A DNA stretch of 64,000 bases from an uncultured Pelagibacteraceae bacterium. Lineage in GTDB: Bacteria > Pseudomonadota > Alphaproteobacteria > Pelagibacterales > Pelagibacteraceae. The translations under genes and the position numbers were made by a program. A model generated the notes under the pieces. It ran no database searches and was not told the DNA's origin. It worked only from the letters and a program-made list of their open reading frames with translations. Below are positions 29,393 through 38,565 of the stretch, in pieces. Location: assembly GCA_902582235.1 (NCBI GenBank), contig CACHQX010000005.1:1-64000 (forward strand), written 5' to 3'. Position 1 is the first letter of the stretch; every line of letters starts with the position of its first letter.

Positions 29393-30787
29393 ATGAGTAA
29401 AGAAAATAAATTAACTCCTGGGTTACCCCAGGGATTTGAAGATAGGTGGAATAAAAAATTACTTCTTAAAAAGAAACTTTTAAAAGTTATAGAGAATAAT
29501 TTTATAAATTACGGGTTCGACCCTTTGGAAACTCCATCGTTTGAAATTGCAGAAAACATTGGATCTTTTCTTGCAGAGGATGAAAGTAATCCTATGTCTG
29601 ATGTATTCTCTTTTAAAGATGGAAATAAAGATATTACTCTTCGCTATGATTTATCAAGTCCATTAGCGAGATTTGTTGCTCAAAACAATCAAGACCTTCC
29701 ATCAATATTTAAAAGATATGCAATCCAAAATGTTTTTAGAAATGAGAAAGCTGGCAACGCTCGTTATAGGGAATTTACGCAAGCAGATTGTGATATTGTA
29801 GGAAATGTTAACCCAGCTCAAGCGAATGCAGAATTATGTAATTTAATTGCAAGCACATTGTTGGAGTGTGGTTTAGAAACAGATCAATTTATCATCAACG
29901 TCAGCAACAGAAAAATAATTCAAGGTATAATCAAAGATCTAAAGATTCCAGATACTAAACAGACAAAGGTTATGAGAGCTATAGACAAGCTTGATAAACC
30001 TGGTTTTGGATTAAGAGGTGTTGAGGATTTATTAAAAAAAGAGAGAAAAGATAAAAGTGGTGCAATTACAAAAGGTGCTAATCTAAGTGATGACCAAGTA
30101 TCTAAGATTTTAGATTTTTTAAAGATTAATGATTTGAGTAAACTTAAACAAAATTTTAAAAATCCTTTAACACAAGAGGGAATTAAAGAATTAGAAGATC
30201 TTCTAGAAATTTTAAAATTTGGAAATTATTCTGGTCAAATTAAAACTAATTTTGCAATTGTAAGAGGTCTTGCATATTATGATGGTTTTTGTGTTGAAAC
30301 CAATCTTAATTTTAAAGCAAAAAATAACAAAGGCAAAGAAGTAGATATTGGAAGCATTTGCTCTGGAGGACAATACAATAAATTAATATCTAGATTTAAG
30401 GGAGTAGATATACCTGGTACAGGTGTAAGTATTGGTGTTGATAGATTGTTATTTGCGATGATGCAATTAAACCCAGAAATCAATGAACAAAAGCCGGTTA
30501 TTATTTGTGTGATGGATGAAAAATATTTAAAAAATTACTACGAAATTTTAGAAACTTTGAGAAAAAATAATATTAATTCAGAAATCTTTTTAGACAGTAA
30601 AAAAAATCTCGGGAAACAATTAACTTATGCCAATAAAAGAGGGTGTCCGGTCGCTGTAATTTGTGGGGAAAATGAATTTAAAGATAACAACATCACCTTG
30701 AAAAATCTTCTTGGGGTTAAAGGAGAAAATAATCAAGTTACATTTTCAAAAGAAAATTTAATCAATGAAATCAAAAAATTTATCTGA
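29393..30787 (+). CDS. hisS: Histidine-tRNA ligase
   Basis: HisS charges tRNA-His. I place the start at the ATG at 29393, giving 464 residues, because the longer frame would start inside tRNA-His. Motif 2 reads FRNEKAGNARYREFTQADCD near residue 115 and differs from the usual ERPQxGR loop, as expected for HisRS of the clade lacking G-1. The histidine-specific AYYDGFCVET is near 310 and motif 3 GVSIGVDRLLFAM near 345. A C-terminal anticodon domain follows. It overlaps hisZ by 23 bp. Confidence 0.94.
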   Translation: MSKENKLTPGLPQGFEDRWNKKLLLKKKLLKVIENNFINYGFDPLETPSFEIAENIGSFLAEDESNPMSDVFSFKDGNKDITLRYDLSSPLARFVAQNNQDLPSIFKRYAIQNVFRNEKAGNARYREFTQADCDIVGNVNPAQANAELCNLIASTLLECGLETDQFIINVSNRKIIQGIIKDLKIPDTKQTKVMRAIDKLDKPGFGLRGVEDLLKKERKDKSGAITKGANLSDDQVSKILDFLKINDLSKLKQNFKNPLTQEGIKELEDLLEILKFGNYSGQIKTNFAIVRGLAYYDGFCVETNLNFKAKNNKGKEVDIGSICSGGQYNKLISRFKGVDIPGTGVSIGVDRLLFAMMQLNPEINEQKPVIICVMDEKYLKNYYEILETLRKNNINSEIFLDSKKNLGKQLTYANKRGCPVAVICGENEFKDNNITLKNLLGVKGENNQVTFSKENLINEIKKFI

Positions 30788-31814
30788 AAAAATTCTTAGA
30801 TCTGTAAAATCTAAAGGATTTAAATACATTGAATTACCATCCGTAATTGAAGCTAATCACATAGTTCAAAGATCAGGCGAAAATTTTAGAAAGTTTATCT
30901 TTTCATTTATCGATCAAAATGGAAGCGAATTATGTTTAAGACCTGATTTAACAATAGTTTCTTGCTTAAGGTACCTTGAAAACAATCTTAAAACTAAAGA
31001 AAAAATATTTTATAGCGGTCAGGCATATAGAAAATCAAATAATAAAAAAGACTCAATTATTAGAGACCAAATTGGATTTGAAATTATTGGTTCAAAAGAT
31101 GAGAAAAAAGATGATAAAGAAATAATTGATACTTCTCTTAAATCAATAAAAAACTTAAAGTATTCTACAGGCACATTGACAATAGGAAATGTGGAAATAT
31201 TTAATCTTTTAATCTCAAAATTGGACATCCCTAAGAGATGGAAGTTGAGACTTTCAAGACATTTTTGGAGAGAAAGCTATTTCAACGACTTGCTGAAAAG
31301 ATTAGAAACAAACTCAGATGTTGATCCAACAATTGTAGAGGTTGATAAAAAACGTTATTCAAAAATGACAAAAGAAAATAAATCATCAATAATTGCTGGT
31401 AGATCCATTGACGAAATTTTAAAGAGGTTTGATAAAAAGATTAAAGACCCAAGACGCCCAAGCAAGGGTAGAAATGTTTCTAAAATTATTAGAGAGTTTT
31501 TAAAGATCAAATGTCCAATCAACAAAGCGGCACAGGAATTAAATAAATTTTTTAAAAAAAATAAAATTAATCTAGCAGTTGATCAAAAATATTTTCCATT
31601 ATCAAATAAAAAAGTTTCAAAGCTTAGTGTAATTTTTTCAACTGCCTTTGGAAGACAGCTCGAATACTACACAGGCATGGTGTTTAAAATTGACATTAAA
31701 TCAAAAAATAAAATTAAAAATATATTTAATGGTGGAAGATATGATCAATTAATTTCTGATTTAGGATCGAAAAAAAAAGTGCCAGCTGTTGGGGCAGCAA
31801 TAAACTTAAAGTAA
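30765..31814 (+). CDS. hisZ: ATP phosphoribosyltransferase regulatory subunit
   Basis: HisZ is a HisRS-like paralogue that activates short-form HisG. The 349-residue product has class II synthetase-like blocks: SELCLRPDLTIVSCLRYL near residue 65, KIFYSGQAYRKS near 85, and late motif 3-like VPAVGAAINLK at the end. It lacks an anticodon-binding domain. It lies between hisS and hisG, overlapping the former by 23 bp, and only 3 bp separate it from hisG. Confidence 0.9.
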   Translation: MKSKNLSEKILRSVKSKGFKYIELPSVIEANHIVQRSGENFRKFIFSFIDQNGSELCLRPDLTIVSCLRYLENNLKTKEKIFYSGQAYRKSNNKKDSIIRDQIGFEIIGSKDEKKDDKEIIDTSLKSIKNLKYSTGTLTIGNVEIFNLLISKLDIPKRWKLRLSRHFWRESYFNDLLKRLETNSDVDPTIVEVDKKRYSKMTKENKSSIIAGRSIDEILKRFDKKIKDPRRPSKGRNVSKIIREFLKIKCPINKAAQELNKFFKKNKINLAVDQKYFPLSNKKVSKLSVIFSTAFGRQLEYYTGMVFKIDIKSKNKIKNIFNGGRYDQLISDLGSKKKVPAVGAAINLK

Positions 31815-31817
31815 ATT

Positions 31818-32501
31818 ATGAAAAATACAATTAACATAGGTATACCAAGCAAAGGCAGATTAAGGAAAGACGTTTTAAAGATTTTTAAAAGAAAAAAACT
31901 AAAACTTATTTCAGAAAGAGGGGAAAGGGATCTCATTGGATCAATTAAAAATAAAAAAAATTTAAAAATATTATATTTACATGCTAGAGAAGTTATAGAA
32001 AGACTAGGGGATGGTTCTCTAGATATAGGTTTTTCTGGTTTTGACTTATTTAAAGAAAGTGAATTTAATACACAAAAAAAAATAAACCTTGTTAAAAAAT
32101 ACGATTTTGGAAAAGCAAATCTGGTTGTTGCTATTCCCGACCCGTGGATTGATGTTCAAACAGTTGCAGACTTAGAAGAAATTGCTTTTGAATTTAGAGA
32201 TAAAAAAAAGAAAAGACTTAGAGTTGCAACTAAATATCCCAATCTGACAAGAGACTTCTTATTTTCAAAAGGTGTAACTCAATTTCAAATTGTCGAAAGT
32301 TTGGGCGCCACGGAAGTTTATCCTTTTACTGGTTCAGCAAATTTGATATCTGACATTACCTCTACTGGGAAAACTATTAAAAGCAACAATTTACGTATAC
32401 TTAAAGATGGTGAAATTTTGAAATCTCAGGCGTGTGTTTTTTCATCAAAAAAAAGTTTTTCAAAAATAGGTTTAAAAAATATTATTAAGCTATTTTCTTA
32501 G
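31818..32501 (+). CDS. hisG: ATP phosphoribosyltransferase, short form
   Basis: HisG condenses ATP and PRPP in the first step of histidine synthesis. The 227-residue product is the short form (HisG_S), which needs HisZ. It begins INIGIPSKGRLRKDVL, with GSLDIGFSGFDLF near residue 68 and the PRPP-loop region VYPFTGSANLISDITSTG near 170. The gene order tRNA-His, hisS, hisZ, hisG groups histidine charging with histidine synthesis. Confidence 0.93.
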   Translation: MKNTINIGIPSKGRLRKDVLKIFKRKKLKLISERGERDLIGSIKNKKNLKILYLHAREVIERLGDGSLDIGFSGFDLFKESEFNTQKKINLVKKYDFGKANLVVAIPDPWIDVQTVADLEEIAFEFRDKKKKRLRVATKYPNLTRDFLFSKGVTQFQIVESLGATEVYPFTGSANLISDITSTGKTIKSNNLRILKDGEILKSQACVFSSKKSFSKIGLKNIIKLFS

Positions 32502-32621
32502 TAACAAGTCCTTAAGATAGATAAGAATAATTTTAATCACATCTAAATTTCTTAAAGTTGCATAAACAGCTATTAAAACTCCTACTATAATTATTATTTT
32601 AAAGGTTAATTGAAATTCCAT
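32490..32621 (-). CDS. Small single-span membrane protein (43 aa)
   Basis: On the minus strand an ATG at 32621 opens 43 codons. The product has one hydrophobic helix (residues 5-20, LTFKIIIIVGVLIAVY) and a second amphipathic part ending in a basic tail KDLLLRK. Its 3' end overlaps that of hisG by 12 bp. It accounts for most of the 211-bp gap between hisG and rmuC. It is not assigned to a family. The pattern is protein-like but short. Confidence 0.45.
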   Translation of the reverse strand: MEFQLTFKIIIIVGVLIAVYATLRNLDVIKIILIYLKDLLLRK

Positions 32622-32712
32622 TATTTTAATTAATTATATTACAATTTCATTTGTTTTTTTAATTTTTTTACTTGTATAGTTTGATAAAATAGGAATATTC
32701 ATAATTGATAGT

Positions 32713-33768
32713 ATGCAAGATTCGATATTATATTTAATTTTAGTTTTAATGGTAATAATAATTTACCTATTAATTACTCAGAGGAGAAATAAATCGGAAC
32801 CAAAAGATAATTCTCAAGAAATTAATAATTTAAGGGATAGTATTAATAGTTCATTTAATACAATGAGTGCATCTTTTAACAGTTTATCTAAAGATGTCAC
32901 AAGAGACATGACTCAGACACTAACATCAGTAAATCAAAAAGTTGAAGCATTTAATATGCAGGTAAAAGATTTAAATGAAAGCCAGAGAGGTATAAATAAG
33001 ATACTTGCAGGGGTGAAAAAATTTGGAACATTAGCTGAATTCAGTTTAGGATCTTTATTAGAGGATTTGTTACCAGCTTCACGATATTTGTCTAATGTTA
33101 AAATGAAAGAAGATACGAGTGAAAATGTTGAGTTTGCTATCAAACTTAAAGAGGATGTGCTTGTACCTGTAGATAGTCATTTTCCTGTAGATAAATTTAA
33201 AGCCATAGAGGATGCATTTAAAGATGAGGATAAAAAGGCCGCTGCTGATGCAAGAAAAAATTTAGCAAAAGCTTTTAGGGACAAAGCAAAATCAGTTAAT
33301 GATAAATATATAAACCCTCCTAAAACCACAGACTTCGCAATAGTTTATGCTCCAACAGAAAGTTTATTTTCAGAACTAAGTTCTTATCAAGATCCAACTA
33401 CTAAAGAATTATTAACTCAAGAATTGATGAAAAAGCACAAAGTTGTAATTTTAGGACCAAATACACTTTCAGCTTATTTGCAATCTCTTCATATGGGTTT
33501 CCAAACGCTTAAGGTCCAAAAACATGCAACAGAAATTTATGATCATCTAAAAACAATTAGTACTAGATTTTCTAGTCACTTTGATAATATTTATAAATTA
33601 AGAAAAAAGTTAGAAGAGGCCATGTCAGTTGTTGATAGTTTTGGAAAAGATGCCAGATCTATTACTAGAACTTTAGAAAATATTAAAGATCCAGAGCAGA
33701 TTGAAAAAGCTATAAATACAGAGAACGTTGAAAAATTTAGTGAACAGCCTAAACAAGCTAAAAATTAA
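32713..33768 (+). CDS. rmuC: DNA recombination protein RmuC
   Basis: The 351-residue product has an N-terminal membrane helix (residues 4-20) and a coiled-coil (about 30-105). The RmuC nuclease-like domain follows, with LAEFSLGSLLEDLLP near 110, LKEDVLVPVDSHFPVDKF near 145 and VVILGPNTLSAYLQSLHMG near 245. The family limits rearrangement between inverted repeats and has a predicted restriction-endonuclease-like fold. At 351 residues it is shorter than E. coli RmuC. A nuclease gene follows 37 bp later. Confidence 0.93.
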   Translation: MQDSILYLILVLMVIIIYLLITQRRNKSEPKDNSQEINNLRDSINSSFNTMSASFNSLSKDVTRDMTQTLTSVNQKVEAFNMQVKDLNESQRGINKILAGVKKFGTLAEFSLGSLLEDLLPASRYLSNVKMKEDTSENVEFAIKLKEDVLVPVDSHFPVDKFKAIEDAFKDEDKKAAADARKNLAKAFRDKAKSVNDKYINPPKTTDFAIVYAPTESLFSELSSYQDPTTKELLTQELMKKHKVVILGPNTLSAYLQSLHMGFQTLKVQKHATEIYDHLKTISTRFSSHFDNIYKLRKKLEEAMSVVDSFGKDARSITRTLENIKDPEQIEKAINTENVEKFSEQPKQAKN

Positions 33769-33805
33769 TTTCATTTCAAACAAAAAAACAAATATAAACG
33801 TTAAG

Positions 33806-34495
33806 ATGGAATGGAATAAAAAATTTAATTATCCAAGTTCTACTCGAGCTTTAGTCCAAGGTAAAAGACATTACTCTTTAGACGGATCAAATTTACCTTC
33901 AGTAACAACCATTCTATCTGCCACAAAAAGTGATGAGGATAAAGCTGCACTTGCTGCTTGGAAAGAAAGAGTAGGAAAAGTAGAGGCAGAAAGAATAAAA
34001 AAAGAGGCATCGACTAGAGGCAGTTCAATCCACAAGTTTATTGAAGACTATCTACATGGAAAACTTAATCAGGATCTAATTGAAGACAACAATCATTCAA
34101 AAAAAATGGCAGAGGAAATTATAGATAATGGATTGAAAAATAAATTGACAGAAGTTTGGGGTGCGGAGGCAACTGTATACATGCCAGGTGCAAAAGGATT
34201 TGCAGGTACAGCTGATTGTATAGGTGTTTATGAGGGGAGGGAGACGATTTTAGATTTTAAACAAAGCAACAAACCAAAAAAAAAAGAGTATATTGAAGAT
34301 TATTTTTTACAAATAGGTGCCTATTCATTAGCACATAATACAGTTTATAATTCGCACATTTCTCAAGGCGTTATACTAATGTGTACAGTTGATAGGTTGT
34401 TCCAAGATTTCAAAATTGAGGGCAATGAACTTTTAGATTTTCAAAATAAATTTCTTGAGAGAGTTGAAAAATTTTACAATCTTTTTAACAAATAA
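33806..34495 (+). CDS. PD-(D/E)XK nuclease, MGME1/RecB-like
   Basis: The 229-residue product starts at the ATG at 33806 (MEWNKKFNYPSS). An earlier in-frame start at 33728 would lie inside rmuC. It shows PSVTTILSAT near residue 32, RGSSIHKFIEDYL near 72, GFAGTADCIGVY near 132 with the first catalytic Asp, TILDFKQSNKPKKK near 150 (the D-x-K pair), and DYFLQIGAYSLAH near 170. The order matches MGME1-type exonucleases of mitochondria and phage relatives, which degrade single-stranded DNA ends. It sits between rmuC and exonuclease I. Confidence 0.8.
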   Translation: MEWNKKFNYPSSTRALVQGKRHYSLDGSNLPSVTTILSATKSDEDKAALAAWKERVGKVEAERIKKEASTRGSSIHKFIEDYLHGKLNQDLIEDNNHSKKMAEEIIDNGLKNKLTEVWGAEATVYMPGAKGFAGTADCIGVYEGRETILDFKQSNKPKKKEYIEDYFLQIGAYSLAHNTVYNSHISQGVILMCTVDRLFQDFKIEGNELLDFQNKFLERVEKFYNLFNK

Positions 34496-34497
34496 AA

Positions 34498-34525
34498 TTG
34501 ACAATTTTTAGATTTTATATATTAA
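34498..34525 (+). promoter_or_regulatory. Promoter upstream of the exonuclease I gene
   Basis: A consensus -35 TTGACA at 34498-34503 is followed, 16 bp later, by TATTAA at 34520-34525. It lies in the 104-bp gap upstream of the sbcB TTG start, leaving a leader of about 70 nt. Confidence 0.5.
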
Positions 34526-34599
34526 CAAACATACTTGCTACTTGTTTAGACGCGAGATCTTATCCTCTTCACAATAAGCATTAAATAAAAGGAAAAAAA

Positions 34600-36030
34600 T
34601 TGAATATTGTTATTTGGGATATAGAATCATCAAGTTCCTCTACTGATTTTGGTAGCATAATCGAAATTGGGGGAATATTAGTTGATGAAAATTTTAATGA
34701 AAAAGACAGATTTAATCTAAGATGCAGACTTCCCGAAGGTGAAATACCTCAGTGTATGGCGCTGCTTGTTAATAAAACAAATGTAGATTTACTAACAAAA
34801 ACGAACCTAAGCCATTATCACATGTTAAATCAAGTTGAAGCTATTTTTAAAAAGTGGAGTCCCGCAATTTTCATGGGATGGTCAAACATCGGTTTTGATG
34901 ATGAAATGATAAGAAAAGAGTTTTTTAAGGGTATTAGATATCCCTATATTACTAACGCATCTCCTAATAAAAGACACGACGGATTAAATATAGCAAGGGG
35001 CGCTTTTGCTATTGATAATAAAATATTAAACACTGAAATTAACGAAAAGGGTAATGCAGTGATGAAATTAGAATCTTTAGCAAGAATGAATGGTTTTGAA
35101 TCTGGCGGAGCTCATAGTGCAATTTTTGATGCTGAGCTCACACTTAAAGTACTAGGCTTAATTAAGAAAAAACAGCCAGAAACATGGAGTGATTTTTTAA
35201 AGACTGCAAATAAGTTGGACACTGAAACAATTATTAAAAAAGAAAAGATTATTACTTTAAATGAGTATTTCTATGGAAAATCAAGGCTTTACCTTTGTGC
35301 TCCTCTTCACCCTAAATTTTGTACACACCCAATATATCAATGGGGACAAGCGGTCGACTTAAGGGTTGATGTAGAGCCTCTTCTAAAAATGTCGATCAAT
35401 GACTTGAAGGCTGAGATGAAAAAAACACCCAAATTTTTAAGAACTATAAGATCAAATAAAGCACCAATAATCTTGGATAAAAAATTTGGCATGGACGTTG
35501 AACCTTATAATGCAATTGATAAAAATATACTGATAAAAAGAGCTGAATTAGTAAACAGTAATGAAAGGTTTTCCGAAAATGTATTGACCGCTTTAAGAGA
35601 AATTGCTGAAGAAAAAGAACAATCAAAATCTCAAGAAGATATACTTCCAGAAGAGAGCATATATAAAAAGTTCACTCCAAACAAAGACACAAACTTATTT
35701 GCAAAATGGCACGAGGCATCTTGGTCAGATAAACTAAGATTGCTGGATAAGTTTGAGGATGAAAGACTTGTTGGATTTGGCAAAAAAATAATTTTTCAAG
35801 AAGCTCCACATGTTCTGCCCGAATCTATTTTAAAACAGGTGAAGCGAGATATAGCGAAGAGAATTCTTAGTGATAAAAAAGAGAAGTGGTGGACCTGCAA
35901 AGAATTTTATTTTGAGTGCGACAATTTAAGAGATAAGTTTACTAATGAAAATGATGAAAAAAATCTCAAATTTTTGGACCAATTAAATAATTTTGTAATG
36001 TCCATTGAGAAGAGATATCAAAATGTTTAA
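34600..36030 (+). CDS. sbcB: Exodeoxyribonuclease I
   Basis: The enzyme degrades single-stranded DNA 3' to 5'. The 476-residue product matches the E. coli length. It has the DEDDh exonuclease domain: WDIESSSSSTDFGSIIEIGG at residues 5-24 (Asp and Glu), MGWSNIGFDDEMIRKEFF near 95, and GGAHSAIFDAELTLKVLG near 170 with the late His and Asp. The ExoI-specific C-terminal half follows (LYLCAPLHPKF and WHEASWSDKLRL). Translation starts at a TTG preceded by AAAGGAAA. Confidence 0.9.
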   Translation: MNIVIWDIESSSSSTDFGSIIEIGGILVDENFNEKDRFNLRCRLPEGEIPQCMALLVNKTNVDLLTKTNLSHYHMLNQVEAIFKKWSPAIFMGWSNIGFDDEMIRKEFFKGIRYPYITNASPNKRHDGLNIARGAFAIDNKILNTEINEKGNAVMKLESLARMNGFESGGAHSAIFDAELTLKVLGLIKKKQPETWSDFLKTANKLDTETIIKKEKIITLNEYFYGKSRLYLCAPLHPKFCTHPIYQWGQAVDLRVDVEPLLKMSINDLKAEMKKTPKFLRTIRSNKAPIILDKKFGMDVEPYNAIDKNILIKRAELVNSNERFSENVLTALREIAEEKEQSKSQEDILPEESIYKKFTPNKDTNLFAKWHEASWSDKLRLLDKFEDERLVGFGKKIIFQEAPHVLPESILKQVKRDIAKRILSDKKEKWWTCKEFYFECDNLRDKFTNENDEKNLKFLDQLNNFVMSIEKRYQNV

Positions 36031-36096
36031 TGTGGATAAAATAAATTTTAATCATTTTGGGCTTGAATATAAATCTAATCTTTATATATAAATACT

Positions 36097-36414
36097 ATGG
36101 CTACTGTAAACGTAACAGATGAAAACTTTGAAGCAGAAGTTATTAAGGCTGGCAAACCAGTCATAGTTGACTTCTGGGCAGAGTGGTGTGGACCCTGTAA
36201 ACAAATCGGACCAATCTTAGAAGAAATTTCTAATGAAATGTCTGATGTTGTAATTGCAAAACACAACATCGATAATGAACCTAATACTCCAACAAAATAT
36301 GGAATCAGAGGTATACCAACTATGCTCCTATTCTCTGGCGGAGAATTAAAGGCAACAAAAGTTGGAGCTACCACTAAATCTAACATTGTTTCTTGGATTA
36401 AAGAAAATACTTAA
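36097..36414 (+). CDS. trxA: Thioredoxin
   Basis: The 105-residue product has the active site VDFWAEWCGPCKQIGP near residue 30 and the cis-Pro segment YGIRGIPTMLLF near 70. It reduces disulfides of ribonucleotide reductase and other cytosolic proteins. No signal peptide is present. Its 3' end overlaps folC by 4 bp in convergent orientation. Confidence 0.97.
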   Translation: MATVNVTDENFEAEVIKAGKPVIVDFWAEWCGPCKQIGPILEEISNEMSDVVIAKHNIDNEPNTPTKYGIRGIPTMLLFSGGELKATKVGATTKSNIVSWIKENT

Positions 36415-37679
36415 TTTAAATTTAGAACTTCCCCAATTAAATAAAGTGATCCTGTAACTAAGGTAATAGTGTTAATATCCTTTGAGTTTGAATGAATTGC
36501 ACCATCGATACTATCTGAAATTTTTAACTTAAAATTGAGATTGCTTATCTTTTCTTTAAATTCATTTTTAGAAATCCCTCCATCCTGATTAGGAATATCA
36601 ATTAAAGTAACTGAATTAACTAGACCCTCAAAAGATTTCATAAATTTTTGATGTTCCTTATCTTTCATCATAGCTACAACGAGATTAACTTTTTGATTTT
36701 GGTTTTTAATCCAGTTTGCAATAACATAACTGCTTGAAATATTATGGCCACCATCAACTACCAATCTATTATTACCTGCAATTTTTTTGAGCTTTCCTGA
36801 CTTAATTTCCTGCAACCTTCCTCTAAGAGAGATATTTTGAATACCTGATTTGATATCTTGATCTTTAACATTAAATATTTTTCTAGACGCTGCAATTGAA
36901 GTACTAATATTATAAAGTTGATGGTCCCCTAGAATATTGGGTTCTGGTAATATCAATTCACCAATATCATCTTGATATTGAATGAAGCTATTATCTGATC
37001 TTGAAATATTGAAGTTTTTTCTAAAAAAATATTTATTTGAAGTATTTTGATTTAAAGATTCTTCCACTTTTTTACCTATCTCATCATTCACCTGTTTGTT
37101 TACAAAAATATTAGAGTTTAAAAGCTTACAAGTTTTTTCATGTATAACTCCATCAATACTCTTATTTTTTAACCATTGAAAATGATCGTTATGTATCACG
37201 CCAATCAATGTCATTAAATTTTTTTTAAAAACATTGGTACTATCGAATTGATGAAATAATCCAGCCTCAATAATATTAATATTATCTTTAAAGCTTTCTG
37301 CATATTTTAAAAAAGCACATGTGAGTATTTCGAATACAGTCGCATTATCATCCCCTAAGACTTTTTCTGTTTCCTCTAACAATTTAAAAAGATTTTCTTC
37401 ATCAATTTCAGTATCATTAAATACAAAACGTTCAGTATAGGATTGAAGATGAGGAGAGGTATACATATTACACTTTAATCCAGCATGATTAAGGATTGCC
37501 TTTAAACTGTATGACATACTTGCCTTAGCATTTGTTCCCACTACAGTAACTATATTGTTAAGTTTGTCTTGAGGGTTTCCAAGTTTTTTTAAAAGATTAA
37601 AAGTTCGACCTAGGGATAGGTCTAATTTCTTTTTATGATGCTTCTCTAGTTCCGATACTAAATTCTGGAGTTTGTTCAT
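36411..37679 (-). CDS. folC: Dihydrofolate/folylpolyglutamate synthase
   Basis: FolC adds glutamate to dihydropteroate or folates. The 422-residue product has an N-terminal LDLSLGRTFNLLKKLGNP near residue 20 and the P-loop GTNAKASMSYSL near 49 (usually GTNGKGS). TSPHLQSYTERF is near 75 and the Mur-ligase-type C-terminal VVDGGHNISSSY near 310. Its start lies 47 bp inside accD. I keep it because this N-terminus matches the family. Confidence 0.9.
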   Translation of the reverse strand: MNKLQNLVSELEKHHKKKLDLSLGRTFNLLKKLGNPQDKLNNIVTVVGTNAKASMSYSLKAILNHAGLKCNMYTSPHLQSYTERFVFNDTEIDEENLFKLLEETEKVLGDDNATVFEILTCAFLKYAESFKDNINIIEAGLFHQFDSTNVFKKNLMTLIGVIHNDHFQWLKNKSIDGVIHEKTCKLLNSNIFVNKQVNDEIGKKVEESLNQNTSNKYFFRKNFNISRSDNSFIQYQDDIGELILPEPNILGDHQLYNISTSIAASRKIFNVKDQDIKSGIQNISLRGRLQEIKSGKLKKIAGNNRLVVDGGHNISSSYVIANWIKNQNQKVNLVVAMMKDKEHQKFMKSFEGLVNSVTLIDIPNQDGGISKNEFKEKISNLNFKLKISDSIDGAIHSNSKDINTITLVTGSLYLIGEVLNLN

Positions 37680-38565
37680 TATTCTCTGAATTTACTTCAG
37701 AATTTTTCTTTAGCAACATAGATAATACCTGACCAATTTTTTTGGATAAATCTTTACGAGGTATAATGTTATCTACAAATCCACATTCAAGAACATGCTC
37801 AGCTTTTTGAAAATTTTCAGGCAATTCTTCTTTTACTGTTCCTTCTATAACTCTTCTTCCTGCAAATGCAATCAAGGCTCCAGGCTCAGATATTTGAATG
37901 TCCCCAAGCATCGCAAAAGAAGCAGTGATCCCTCCAGCAGTTGGATCTGTTAGACACACTATGTAAGGTAATTTATTTTCTTTTAAATCATTAATGGCCA
38001 TAGTTGTTCTCGTCATTTGTGCAAGGGCTAGGGGACTTTCATGCATTCTCTGACCACCACCACAAGTAAAAATCACAAAAGGTTTTTTTTCTTTAACAGC
38101 TTTTTGAATACCGAAAATAATTGCTTCACCTTCACTTGTTGCTATTGAACCACCCATGAAAGCAAAGTTGATTGCACCGACTATCACATCTATATTCTCA
38201 ACCTTACCTTTGGCGATCATAACTGCACAATCTTGATTTGTTTTTTTTCTCGCGGAATTTAACTTCTTAATATATGGAGAAGAATCTTCAAATTCTAAAG
38301 GATCATCCGCAGGTATGGGAGTTTTTAATATTTCATAATTATTTTTTCCAAAAAAAAGATCAAATCTTTGAATAGGACTGATTCTAAAATGTTTTCCACA
38401 CGGACCTGGACATACCCATAAATTTTCTTCCAGATCTTTTTTTAAAATTGGGCCTTTGCAGCAAGATGCCCAATCACTATTTTCTATATCACTCTTTGAT
38501 GGTCTTTTTTTTAATAACTGCTTAATCTTTTCACCAAATCTAAGAGTTTTTTTTAACCAATTCAT
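37633..38565 (-). CDS. accD: Acetyl-CoA carboxylase carboxyltransferase beta subunit
   Basis: AccD and AccA together transfer carboxyl from biotin to acetyl-CoA. The 310-residue product has the carboxyltransferase core GEAIIFGIQKAVKEKKPFVI, then FTCGGGQRMHESPLALAQM near 170 and PTAGGITASFAMLGD near 210. The N-terminal zinc ribbon is unusual: the first pair reads CCKG rather than CxxC, and the second reads CPGPC, a CxxxC. It overlaps trpA by 4 bp and folC by 47 bp. Confidence 0.9.
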   Translation of the reverse strand: MNWLKKTLRFGEKIKQLLKKRPSKSDIENSDWASCCKGPILKKDLEENLWVCPGPCGKHFRISPIQRFDLFFGKNNYEILKTPIPADDPLEFEDSSPYIKKLNSARKKTNQDCAVMIAKGKVENIDVIVGAINFAFMGGSIATSEGEAIIFGIQKAVKEKKPFVIFTCGGGQRMHESPLALAQMTRTTMAINDLKENKLPYIVCLTDPTAGGITASFAMLGDIQISEPGALIAFAGRRVIEGTVKEELPENFQKAEHVLECGFVDNIIPRKDLSKKIGQVLSMLLKKNSEVNSENNEQTPEFSIGTREAS

